Below, one piece after another: positions 16,680-23,318 of a stretch of DNA of 30,240 nt. Origin of the DNA: a virus; the IMG/VR virus record IMGVR_UViG_3300030110_002507, positions 1 to 30,240 of that record; one strand, written 5' to 3'. Position 1 is the first letter of the stretch; the number at the start of each line of letters is the position of its first letter. The notes beneath the pieces were generated by a model. It ran no database searches. It was not told where the DNA came from and was given only the letters and a program-made list of their open reading frames with translations. The translations under genes were made by a program, and so were the position numbers.

Positions 16680-16873
16680 ACCTTACTCCTAGTAAACTGG
16701 GGCGTGCCCTACATGAGGCACGACTAACCGTAGCGTGGCTTAACCGACATACGCACGGCTGACCGGAGAACGCCGCAAGGGAATCACGGGTTATGGAAAG
16801 TCACCATCGCATGTTGCGGGTGTTACAGGGGGGAAAGAATAACAAAAACCCCCGCCCACCGCCCGCTGGGGCA
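16680..16873 (-). other. GC-rich intergenic leader between polymerase A and downstream genes
   Basis: This 194-bp gap is unusually long for the operon and richer in G+C than its neighbours. It holds a hairpin with arms CGTGCC/GGCACG at 16703-16722 and three imperfect repeats of YTRACCG (16724, 16740, 16759) spaced 16 and 19 bp. On the minus strand, right after the polymerase stop, there is a C4...G4 hairpin followed by GGGGGTTTTTG (about 16872-16847) that could act as a weak terminator. No reading frame with a ribosome binding site was found. It might be a structured leader RNA, an operator or an origin element. Confidence 0.4.
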
Positions 16874-18727
16874 TCACTGACATTCACCATAAGAATTACC
16901 TACTCCACCTTCGCAGTCCAGAGGTAAATCCTTTGCCCACGTAGGGCGTATTTTCATGCACTTCTCTACGTAAGCCATACCTTGTTTTACTTCTTCTTCA
17001 GGAACTATACAACCTATCGCATCATGCACAGTCATTACTACCTTATACTTGCGTGCTACTTGTAGAAGCTGTTCCCCAATAACTATTCTTGCCAGGGCTT
17101 GGCACACATTCTCTATTACTTTACCTCCATATATCCTAGTAGTCATAAGAGTCCTACCTTTCTTGGTATCATAGATTGTCTCTGTGTAAGACTCCGCAGG
17201 GTTGTCCTTTGTAGCTGCTATCTTTACTGTCTGCTCCCGTAAGTTAGGGTATTTTATGTACAGGCCATTAGGTAAGCGTATACCTTTATGGCCCTCCACC
17301 GCCAGTAAGTCGTCTTTACCAAACTTGGAGTCCTTGTCTTTCATAATAGCACTCAAGCAATCTCCTGCGTCATACCATAAGTAAGGGATATCAAGGTAAG
17401 TAGTGCGGTATATATCTATAATCCGTTGACACTCATCTTCATCTAGTTCCACCCCAAAGTTCTTCAGTTGTACTTGGAAACGTTTGGCCCCCATACCATA
17501 CCCACATCCCAGTACAGTTTGCTTACCTACAAACCGTTCTTCCTTAGTAACATCCTCTGCTTTCTTACTGTAGATAGCAGCAGCCATTATCTTGTAGACA
17601 TCATCACCTCTATCGAACGCCTCTACCAAGTCGGCAGCATCAGCCAACCACGCCAACATCCGCGCCTCTATCTGGGACAGGTCACAGTCCACAAACTTGT
17701 ACCCCTTTGGAGCGCACAAAGCATACTTTAACTGGGAGCCACGAGGTAAGTTCTGCATATTAATCTTGTCCGAACCACCCCACCTACCCGTATGTGCAGC
17801 GTAGTACCTAAGTGGTATAGGTAGCTTACCCCTGGCCGCAATGTCTAAGAACCGCTGCGTGCGTTTCTCTTCGATGGTAGACCTTACTCCTAGTCTAGCA
17901 GCTACAATAGCTTGTACTTCTGGGTTGTCATGCTCTTGCAATGCTTTGAACCCCTCGTCCGTCTTGGCAAAAGCGTAAGTCTCCTTACCCGTAGTGGGGC
18001 TTATCTTAGTAGGTGGCTCTATGCCATACCCCCGTAAGAGTTCAGCAAACTGAGGGTTACTGGTAAGCTTTGTCTTTTCGTGAGCTACTTTTTTCATTAG
18101 AGCTTCTTTAGCAGCCAGTACATTATCTAAGTGTTTGGTGAGGACATTTGTATCTAATTCAAGAGCAGGTTCACTAAACATGCGAGTTGTTAGATCAATC
18201 AAGTCCAACTCAAACATAGGAAACCCTTTTGCCAACACCTCAAAAAGCTTATAAGTTAAATCCACATCCTGTATGCAATACCCGCCGTACGCCTCCATCT
18301 CTTCTCGGGTAAATTCCAAACGCTTCTTGCCTATAGCATCGTGCACCTCTGTACCCTTTGCACCTAACTCGTAGTACTCAGCTAAAGCTTGTAAGCTTCC
18401 CCCTACCTCTACGGAATGCAACGCACGGGACATCGCTAAAGTATCAGCTACTTTCTTAGGCACTATGCCAAAACGCCAGTTAAGTATTGCCATGTCGAAT
18501 ATAGCGTTATGCGCTAAAGCAATAGAGTTTTCCCAATCAAACTTGTTAAGGAACTTAGCGATAGCATTCTTACCCCCACTAACCCACTCAGAAGGAGCAT
18601 CGTTCACCTTTACTGCAACACCGATAACTTCAAACTTAGAGCTGCGTATGTACTCTTCAGTCGTAAGTTTTTTTAACCCATACGTTTTAGAGTAGTAGGT
18701 TTCAAAATCTATAGTTAATAAATTCAT
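16874..18727 (-). CDS. Family A DNA polymerase with 3'-5' proofreading exonuclease (617 aa)
   Basis: The replicative DNA polymerase of the phage. Exonuclease motifs: D7-F-E9 (Exo I), N74 and D78 in HNAIFD (Exo II), Y150 and D154 in YCIQD (Exo III), so proofreading should be intact. Polymerase motifs: motif A with D349 in DLSQIEAR, motif B RFVGKQTVLGCGYG in the O-helix, and motif C H568-D569 in VHDAIG. The O-helix position equivalent to Phe762 of E. coli Pol I is leucine (L406), a variant reported as common in marine viral metagenomes. At 617 residues it lacks a 5'-3' exonuclease domain, as is usual for phage enzymes. The ribosome binding site is weak, and the short upstream gap holds two hairpins. 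Confidence 0.96.
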   Translation of the reverse strand: MNLLTIDFETYYSKTYGLKKLTTEEYIRSSKFEVIGVAVKVNDAPSEWVSGGKNAIAKFLNKFDWENSIALAHNAIFDMAILNWRFGIVPKKVADTLAMSRALHSVEVGGSLQALAEYYELGAKGTEVHDAIGKKRLEFTREEMEAYGGYCIQDVDLTYKLFEVLAKGFPMFELDLIDLTTRMFSEPALELDTNVLTKHLDNVLAAKEALMKKVAHEKTKLTSNPQFAELLRGYGIEPPTKISPTTGKETYAFAKTDEGFKALQEHDNPEVQAIVAARLGVRSTIEEKRTQRFLDIAARGKLPIPLRYYAAHTGRWGGSDKINMQNLPRGSQLKYALCAPKGYKFVDCDLSQIEARMLAWLADAADLVEAFDRGDDVYKIMAAAIYSKKAEDVTKEERFVGKQTVLGCGYGMGAKRFQVQLKNFGVELDEDECQRIIDIYRTTYLDIPYLWYDAGDCLSAIMKDKDSKFGKDDLLAVEGHKGIRLPNGLYIKYPNLREQTVKIAATKDNPAESYTETIYDTKKGRTLMTTRIYGGKVIENVCQALARIVIGEQLLQVARKYKVVMTVHDAIGCIVPEEEVKQGMAYVEKCMKIRPTWAKDLPLDCEGGVGNSYGECQ

Positions 18728-18742
18728 AGTCTTAGTTAAGTC

Positions 18743-18782
18743 CTAGCACCGCTAGTAAGTACCCAGTAGCTATCCTGGGTAC
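18743..18782. other. Two adjacent hairpins upstream of DNA polymerase A
   Basis: CTAGC-ACC-GCTAG (18743-18755) is followed at once by GTACCCAG-8 nt-CTGGGTAC (18759-18782), both perfect inverted repeats. They occupy most of the 60-bp gap between the 86-residue gene and the polymerase start. The second arm merges into the element TACTATCATCA (18780-18790), which recurs twice in the control region near 27.4-27.5 kb. There is no U-tract, so these are not classic terminators. They may attenuate or stabilise polymerase mRNA or bind a regulator. Confidence 0.5.
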
Positions 18783-18787
18783 TATCA

Positions 18788-19048
18788 TCAGTCGGCATCT
18801 AAGTGTAAAAGCTGAGAGATAACTTTCTCGTTGAAGTGTTTTTCTTGCACGTCCCAGTAGCTACGGACAAACTGATCTCTTTCATCAGGGTCGAGATAGG
18901 GACATTTTTCTGGATGATGCACCACAAGATTAGTAGCCCAGCGCCAATCAGATATACCAGCTTTAGTATGTGTAACGTCTACTGATTTAATGAATTCTTC
19001 AGGGTGGCTCCGCAAGCGTGCCATCAATAGTTTCAGCCCTTTGTTCAT
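18788..19048 (-). CDS. Small phage protein of unknown function (86 aa)
   Basis: It starts MNKGLKLLMARLRSHPEEF with GGAG seven bases upstream. It is a soluble, His- and Trp-containing protein (DWRWATNLVVHHPEKC) with a mostly helical C-terminus. The arrangement resembles short proteins seen next to VRR-NUC or polymerase genes in phages, but I cannot name a family. It overlaps the end of the VRR-NUC gene by 50 bp in another frame, so the start could instead be the internal ATG at 19024. Its stop lies within the repeated TACTATCATCA element. Confidence 0.62.
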   Translation of the reverse strand: MNKGLKLLMARLRSHPEEFIKSVDVTHTKAGISDWRWATNLVVHHPEKCPYLDPDERDQFVRSYWDVQEKHFNEKVISQLLHLDAD

Positions 19049-19349
19049 CTGCGTTCTCCGTTAGCAAATCTAACATGGTTGCAAGTTGAGGTATGTTAGA
19101 TTCATTGATTACACAAGATAAGCCACCTGCTACCTTAATAGCAGCAAGCTCTCGTTCTTGTAGGGGGGTAGGTTTGTTGCTACCAGCTTTACACTCAATG
19201 CCTATGAATTGCCCATGTAAGCAACACACAATGTCTGGCACACCGCTGCGTCCCATACCATAACTGGCGGGAAAAAAATAATAAGCGTCACGTTCTTTTA
19301 GCAAACGCACCACGTTATTCTTAACTTTCTTTTCAGGAGTTAAAGCCAT
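18999..19349 (-). CDS. VRR-NUC domain nuclease (116 aa)
   Basis: A stand-alone VRR-NUC enzyme of the PD-(D/E)XK superfamily. Residues: G33-R-S-G-V-P-D39, then E52-C-K54 and Q64 in TPLQ, the typical order G..G.PD...E.K...Q. Stand-alone viral VRR-NUC proteins are thought to act on branched DNA such as Holliday junctions or flaps; that activity is an inference here. It is the first gene of the replication block after an intrinsic terminator. No Shine-Dalgarno sequence precedes its ATG. A promoter candidate is placed so that transcription would begin at or next to the A of the ATG, suggesting a leaderless mRNA. Confidence 0.88.
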   Translation of the reverse strand: MALTPEKKVKNNVVRLLKERDAYYFFPASYGMGRSGVPDIVCCLHGQFIGIECKAGSNKPTPLQERELAAIKVAGGLSCVINESNIPQLATMLDLLTENADEQRAETIDGTLAEPP

Positions 19350-19355
19350 TCAGAA

Positions 19356-19384
19356 AGAATAGACTATAGGTTGGACTTTGTAAA
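19356..19384 (-). promoter_or_regulatory. Candidate promoter of the replication block, possibly leaderless
   Basis: On the minus strand, -35 TTTACA (19384-19379, five of six) and -10 TATTCT (19361-19356, four of six) are separated by exactly 17 nt. A start site 7 nt after the -10 falls on 19349, the first base of the VRR-NUC ATG, which has no Shine-Dalgarno sequence. It sits directly downstream of the terminator that closes the early operon. Confidence 0.45.
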
Positions 19385-19389
19385 GACAT

Positions 19390-19412
19390 AAAAAACCCCG
19401 CACTGGGCGGGG
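19390..19412 (-). terminator. Intrinsic terminator of the early (MoxR/VWA) operon
   Basis: On the minus strand, CCCCGC-CCAGT-GCGGGG is followed by TTTTTT: a six-pair GC-only stem, five-base loop and uridine run. It lies after the last tiny gene of the early operon and before the VRR-NUC gene, so it separates two leftward transcription units. Confidence 0.88.
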
Positions 19413-19425
19413 TTAGTCGTGAGGG

Positions 19426-19440
19426 TATAAGAATCTTATA
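19426..19440. repeat. Palindromic operator-like element, copy A
   Basis: TATAAGAATCTTATA, with seven-base perfect arms around one central A, flanked on the right by GGGTCAGGA. It is one of seven copies of the same palindrome in this window. It lies between the stop of the 45-residue gene (3 bp away) and the terminator that closes the early operon. Confidence 0.75.
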
Positions 19441-19443
19441 GGG

Positions 19444-19581
19444 TCAGGATTTCTTTTTGTTTTTAACTTGTAACCATCCTCGCTTATAAGATGCGTACTT
19501 GCTTTCGTTCATTGTCGGGTCTTGCTTGCGTACCTCTGCTAGAGTAGGACAAGACCCATCATCCTTTTGTTTCTTCATCAT
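19444..19581 (-). CDS. Tiny basic phage protein (45 aa)
   Basis: A 45-codon gene with AAAGGAG six bases before an ATGATG start that overlaps the preceding stop. The product is Lys-rich with the pattern CPTLAEVRKQDPTMNESKY followed by YKRGWLQV, a compact helix-turn-helix-sized domain without a recognised motif. It is the last gene of the early operon; palindrome A and the terminator follow. Function unknown. Confidence 0.58.
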   Translation of the reverse strand: MMKKQKDDGSCPTLAEVRKQDPTMNESKYASYKRGWLQVKNKKKS

Positions 19582-19772
19582 CGTTTTCTCCTTTGCTTGA
19601 AGTATTCATCTTGCAGTTTATTGTAAGCATTGTACGCAGCTCTCCTTTCACCGCGCTCTGGAAAGCTGTTTTCTACCATGTCTCCATGATCCATTACTTG
19701 ACTAGCAGCCATTATTAAGCAAAATGCCTGTTGCTCAGTGAACGTGATTGTAATTTTGTTTTTACTCACCAT
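19578..19772 (-). CDS. Small phage protein (64 aa)
   Basis: It starts MVSKNKITITFTEQQAF with AGGAG four bases upstream and consists of a strand, a long helix with a HGDMVEN turn, and a very basic C-terminal helix ending KQRRKR. It overlaps the genes on both sides by a few bases, the normal arrangement of this operon. The family is not recognised. The basic tail suggests nucleic-acid contact, which is only an inference. Confidence 0.6.
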   Translation of the reverse strand: MVSKNKITITFTEQQAFCLIMAASQVMDHGDMVENSFPERGERRAAYNAYNKLQDEYFKQRRKR

Positions 19773-19920
19773 CGTTCTCCTTTTTGTTTAAGATAAGATA
19801 CTTGGCATCACTCGGCCAGTTATCTACCACGTCCTGCCAGTACTCTACTTGCTGCAACATCTGCACGATGTTAGCTTGCACCTCTTCTTTGGTTAGCTTT
19901 ACTTCATTCGTCTGCTTCAT
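19762..19920 (-). CDS. Tiny phage protein (52 aa)
   Basis: A 52-codon gene, MKQTNEVKLTKEEVQANIV..., with one long amphipathic helix, then WQDVVDNWPSDAKYL. It overlaps the 3' end of the ribbon-helix-helix gene by 17 bp and the next gene by 11 bp, and its upstream sequence GGGGAAAC provides a weak ribosome binding site. The Trp-rich C-terminal segment suggests a small protein-binding module. No function is recognised. Confidence 0.52.
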   Translation of the reverse strand: MKQTNEVKLTKEEVQANIVQMLQQVEYWQDVVDNWPSDAKYLILNKKENDGE

Positions 19921-20074
19921 AAGTTTCCCCTTCAATCACCACGGGTACACGCATTGCATCAACGTAATCTTTGAGCACCGTCCGCACCGCACCTGTATAG
20001 TTATCGTGCTGCCTGAAATGCTCTACCACATACGCAGGTAAGCGCACGTTTATTTTAACCATCGCTTCTTTCAT
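19904..20074 (-). CDS. Ribbon-helix-helix DNA-binding-like protein (56 aa)
   Basis: The start MKEAMVKINVRLPAYVVEHF gives a beta strand KINVRLP followed by two helices with a turn at HDNYTGAV, the size and order of Arc/MetJ-type ribbon-helix-helix repressors. These bind as dimers to short palindromic or tandem operators, which makes this protein a candidate binder of the seven-copy palindrome. GAGGTGG lies six bases before the ATG; an internal ATG at 20062 is an alternative. It overlaps the preceding 380-residue gene by 20 bp. RHH membership is inferred from pattern only. Confidence 0.6.
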   Translation of the reverse strand: MKEAMVKINVRLPAYVVEHFRQHDNYTGAVRTVLKDYVDAMRVPVVIEGETYEADE

Positions 20075-21197
20075 TTTCGCCCACCTCTTTTGCTATGAAA
20101 AAATGTCTCGCGTTTACACGAAAGCCTACGTTCTTGACAAAGGAATCATCCTCTACCAGTTTCAACATACCCACTGCGCTACGCAACGTTATGGGTACAC
20201 GATCATAGTGACGTATGTAGCTTGTACCCACATCGTAAAACCGCACAGAACAAGGCTTTCCAAACCGCACTGCATCCTCATCGGTATGTAAAAACACCTC
20301 ATACCCATACTCGGGTAGGTACTCTCTAGGAACATCAGCGTCTCCATAGTTACCTGACAGCCAGGTTCCGAACACCACGCTCTCGTGTATCTCTTGGTCT
20401 ATGACACGTTCCTCCAAGTCTTTAAGCCTTTGTAGCTGAATCTGGTAGTAGTGGTTGTCGGTTACATACTTACGTGCTTGGTCGTAGATTTGGGGTAGAC
20501 TCTGCTCAATAACTTGACGCACCGGTTCCCAGTTAATTAAGCGGTCAAGGTCTTGATTTATGTTGCGTCTATCTTCAGATACTCTATGTCGCACGTCTCT
20601 AATGAGTTTGCTGTGATCACCTAATACTTGTTCATTGTCAATGGGGTGCATGTACCTTTCAAAAATGTCTATAGCTTTTTTAGTTACCCCTGTAGTCATC
20701 TTGTAGTTGCGGGTATTGCGTTGTTTCTTTTTAAACTGTGTTACGTGTGTGCTAGTAAATTCAAGTTTACTTTCACGATGACCATACCCCAATTGATCCG
20801 AGCGGCGTATACGTACTCCCTCAAAGTCTTGCCCTATTAACCAATCCTTGTCTATGCCTGTTGCAAGTATGTTTCCACAACTTTCAATTCCGTTGCGTGT
20901 TGTTTCATATACGTGCATAGCCTTAACAGCTATGACATATTCTTTGTTTACATCATCATCAACTTGTAAGGGGTACCACTCTTTGATAGAAAAGGTTAAG
21001 TCTCTGTCACTCCACCGATCCACCGCAGCGTGCATCAATTCATCCATTACTTTAGAAGCTGATATCACACATGGCCTAGCTATGGGGTCAGCTTTAGGTA
21101 AGCCAAGATGTGAGTTGTTAAGGTAGGGGTCTTTCCCTGCGTCACGAACAAGGGGTTCCCCGTTCTTCTTTATTTTGTAATAGTCAAAGTTATCCAT
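20055..21197 (-). CDS. Phage protein of unknown function in the MoxR/VWA operon (380 aa)
   Basis: A soluble protein with no Walker, zinc or nuclease motif. The middle (about residues 180-275) is helical and strongly basic, with a probable coiled coil near QLQRLKDLEERV. The C-terminal third is beta-rich (VFGTWLSGNYGDADVP, YEVFLHTDEDAVRFG, VPITLRSAVGML) and may form a separate domain. An upstream extension exists, but the ATG at 21197 has AAGGAG seven bases upstream and avoids overlap with the preceding gene. Its position after the MoxR, VWA and DUF3150-like genes suggests it may be a partner or target of that system. I do not recognise the family. Confidence 0.6.
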   Translation of the reverse strand: MDNFDYYKIKKNGEPLVRDAGKDPYLNNSHLGLPKADPIARPCVISASKVMDELMHAAVDRWSDRDLTFSIKEWYPLQVDDDVNKEYVIAVKAMHVYETTRNGIESCGNILATGIDKDWLIGQDFEGVRIRRSDQLGYGHRESKLEFTSTHVTQFKKKQRNTRNYKMTTGVTKKAIDIFERYMHPIDNEQVLGDHSKLIRDVRHRVSEDRRNINQDLDRLINWEPVRQVIEQSLPQIYDQARKYVTDNHYYQIQLQRLKDLEERVIDQEIHESVVFGTWLSGNYGDADVPREYLPEYGYEVFLHTDEDAVRFGKPCSVRFYDVGTSYIRHYDRVPITLRSAVGMLKLVEDDSFVKNVGFRVNARHFFIAKEVGENERSDG

Positions 21198-21207
21198 TGT
21201 TATCTCC

Positions 21208-22062
21208 TTACCATTCGTACTGGTCAATGATTGAGTCCACATCACGCTTCAATGCTTCGCGTGTTGCAGCCGAGTCCTTAATTGTTTCAATGTCTGCCCC
21301 CTGTATAGTCTGCTCAAGCTGTGCACGCGCACGCTCCAAGTCAGGGTCATTGGTTACATTTAAGTGAGAGAGCAGAGCACATAACTCCAGAGGGTTACTA
21401 ATGAAAGAGTCATGCCACCTCTTTTTCTTCTTGTCATCTTCATTCTCTGTTAGCTTCTTACTCATCTCTGCGCACATGCTATGCAACCTACCCCACGCTT
21501 CTTGCATGGCTTCTTTGAACCGTTCATTGACCCTGGCCTCACATGACTCTTGCATCTCTGCGAGTTCTTCCGCAGGTACATCCACCATGAAGTGTCCCGA
21601 CTTAGGTATCATGTTTGTCTCAAAGTCCCACCCATACTTAGCTCGTACCTGTTCAGCGTGTGGGTAGTCATCAGGGTTGTACAAGTCACCCAAGTGTAAA
21701 CGTGCGGTGTGTTTAGCTGCTTCATAGCCTTGCACTACGCCCTCAACCTTGTCCCAAAATGTTACGCACCTCTCGTTGATACCCTTCTTGTACTCTAGGT
21801 ACAGGCTAGTAGGTACAGCGCGTGGGCCTTTGTCTTTCCAAGGTAGTGTTTGTTTATTGTTCCAAGTCCTACACTGGGCAGCGTAATCCGATAAGTCCTT
21901 GACGAGTGATGTACCTGCCATCAAGTTCTTGTGGAATTTACCGGCGCGATTACCCGCCTTGCTATCGTGTAGTATCTGGTCTGTCTTACCCCTGTCCAAC
22001 TTGTTAGCTGTCCAAGTGGATATGTTTAACTCTACTAGTAATGCTCTTTGGTCAATACTCAT
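21208..22062 (-). CDS. DUF3150-like phage protein (284 aa)
   Basis: A helical protein with the pattern LVELNISTWTANKLD near the N-terminus, then AAQCRTWNNKQTLPW.D.GPRAVP, a YLEY helix and YP..E..RAKYGW, ending in a helix-rich acidic/basic C-terminus. This matches my recollection of DUF3150-type proteins, which in phages and some bacterial islands co-occur with a MoxR ATPase and a VWA protein. The precise function is unknown. The ribosome binding site is AGGAG, and palindrome B lies eight bases upstream of it, overlapping the stop codon of the preceding gene. Family assignment is moderate; context supports it. Confidence 0.6.
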   Translation of the reverse strand: MSIDQRALLVELNISTWTANKLDRGKTDQILHDSKAGNRAGKFHKNLMAGTSLVKDLSDYAAQCRTWNNKQTLPWKDKGPRAVPTSLYLEYKKGINERCVTFWDKVEGVVQGYEAAKHTARLHLGDLYNPDDYPHAEQVRAKYGWDFETNMIPKSGHFMVDVPAEELAEMQESCEARVNERFKEAMQEAWGRLHSMCAEMSKKLTENEDDKKKKRWHDSFISNPLELCALLSHLNVTNDPDLERARAQLEQTIQGADIETIKDSAATREALKRDVDSIIDQYEW

Positions 22063-22078
22063 ATCGTTCTCCTGATTG

Positions 22079-22093
22079 TATAAGTTTCTTATG
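22079..22093. repeat. Palindromic operator-like element, copy B
   Basis: TATAAGTTTCTTATG: arms ATAAG/CTTAT around TTT. It overlaps the TAA of the 315-residue gene and lies just upstream of the Shine-Dalgarno sequence of the DUF3150-like gene, at the same spacing as copies C, D and E. Confidence 0.72.
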
Positions 22094-23036
22094 TAGTGGC
22101 GAGTTTAAAAGGTACATCTACGAACTTCTCGTTGTTGTTTGAAGGTGGCCTATGTGTTGCTACGCGCATGAACACCTCATCAAAGAACAAATGCTTAATT
22201 AACTTGGCAAATGTTTTTCTGATCGCTTTGTTGTCAGGTGCATAGCCAATGTTATTGTTCCAACCATAGCTACCTGCGTGTATAAGCATGAACATTGCCG
22301 CCTGAGTTGCCCTCTCCCCCCTCGACTCACTACATGCGATTTTATGCAACGTAAAGCAACTGCTTATCGCTTGCATACCTTGGAAAAACTCTAGCGGGTA
22401 ACCGCCCAGTTCACACCTCTCAGTGCTAACATGTTCCCAGCTACGATTGCGCTTGTAGGTTTCAAGAAGAGTTTTCATGTTTCCTAACTCTGTGAAGTCC
22501 ATCACCTTTAGCAGTCCGCTAGTAAATGTAATGAACGGTTGCATCTCTCTCATCCGCCTGTTCATAACCTTGCGGTTAACTTGGTATGAGTACTGTTGTG
22601 GCTTGTCTACAAAATGCCAGCCGTTCTGCCATGTGAGTTTGATGGTGTCACCAGAGTCAACGGCTACCCCTTCCCCATCACAGTGCAGCTCTGTGCGGCC
22701 ATTCTTGGTAAACACGGTTACGTGGCCACCCCACCCCGCCAGTAGTTTGTCAGCAAAGTCATGGGTAGTGTTGGTTGACCACCCCCCTGTCTTGAACCAG
22801 ACTTCATCAGACTCTAGGTAGGTAACTACATCAGTGTCATAGAGGCGACACGCTACAGCGTTCATACCATTTACTTTAGTAGTCCTTATCTCCATGTGTT
22901 TCTTGCGTCTCCCATTGGGGGTGTCGCATATCGGGCGTAGGTTATTGCTGCCCCTGATAGGTTTAATACCTTCGTAATGTTTCAAAGCCTCTGCGTAATT
23001 ACGCAAGAAGGGTAAATCTGTTATCTGTCCAAACAT
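22089..23036 (-). CDS. Conserved phage protein of unknown function (315 aa)
   Basis: The N-terminal region reads like a family frequent in phages: YAEALKHYEGIKPIRG, then a beta segment ACRLYDTDVVTYLESDEVW followed by TGGWSTNTTHDFAD. The glycine/threonine turn after a strand (GGW.T.TT) is the most characteristic piece. The rest is mixed alpha/beta with no catalytic signature; a Cys/His-containing helix (SCFTLHKIACSE) lies near residue 230. The function is unknown although the N-terminal motif is widespread in phage genomes. It has an AGGAG site and palindrome C directly upstream, and palindrome B overlaps its stop. Confidence 0.65.
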   Translation of the reverse strand: MFGQITDLPFLRNYAEALKHYEGIKPIRGSNNLRPICDTPNGRRKKHMEIRTTKVNGMNAVACRLYDTDVVTYLESDEVWFKTGGWSTNTTHDFADKLLAGWGGHVTVFTKNGRTELHCDGEGVAVDSGDTIKLTWQNGWHFVDKPQQYSYQVNRKVMNRRMREMQPFITFTSGLLKVMDFTELGNMKTLLETYKRNRSWEHVSTERCELGGYPLEFFQGMQAISSCFTLHKIACSESRGERATQAAMFMLIHAGSYGWNNNIGYAPDNKAIRKTFAKLIKHLFFDEVFMRVATHRPPSNNNEKFVDVPFKLATT

Positions 23037-23052
23037 ATCGTTCTCCTGAGTG

Positions 23053-23067
23053 TATAAGTTTCTTATA
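23053..23067. repeat. Palindromic operator-like element, copy C
   Basis: TATAAGTTTCTTATA: perfect six-base arms around TTT, followed on the plus strand by GGGTCGGC. It lies in the 39-bp gap between the 80- and 315-residue genes, ending just before the Shine-Dalgarno sequence of the latter. Confidence 0.75.
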
Positions 23068-23075
23068 GGGTCGGC

Positions 23076-23318
23076 TTATGTTGATTTCTCATGCTTACCT
23101 AGCAACTTAGCTGCCCTGTAACCTGATTCAGTCAACACCTCCACACTAGCGCGAACACTTTCAATACCTTCGCTCCATACGTGGTACGTTTTTTCTTTGG
23201 ACTTGTACTCTGTGTACTCTTCAAACCGCTCCGCTTCTTGGAGTTTTTGTATCAGTTCCAAAGCCTCATCCAATTCCATGACATACTCTTTCCAGCCTAT
23301 CTTAATTATCCCCTTCAT
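23076..23318 (-). CDS. Small phage protein of unknown function (80 aa)
   Basis: It begins with a short strand pair (MKGIIKIGWKEYVM), then a helix (ELDEALELIQKLQEAERF) and further strands, the layout of small phage proteins with a KIxxxEY..ELDEAL pattern that I have seen as hypothetical. Its ATG overlaps the stop of the metallopeptidase/VWA gene (ATGA), so it is probably made together with that protein. Palindrome C follows 8 bp after its stop. No activity can be assigned. Confidence 0.62.
   Translation of the reverse strand: MKGIIKIGWKEYVMELDEALELIQKLQEAERFEEYTEYKSKEKTYHVWSEGIESVRASVEVLTESGYRAAKLLGKHEKST

Noticed and set aside
16690-16870. A tRNA or tmRNA in the GC-rich gap after the polymerase
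   Set aside because: No acceptor stem, anticodon arm or T-loop GTTCRA motif can be found on either strand.
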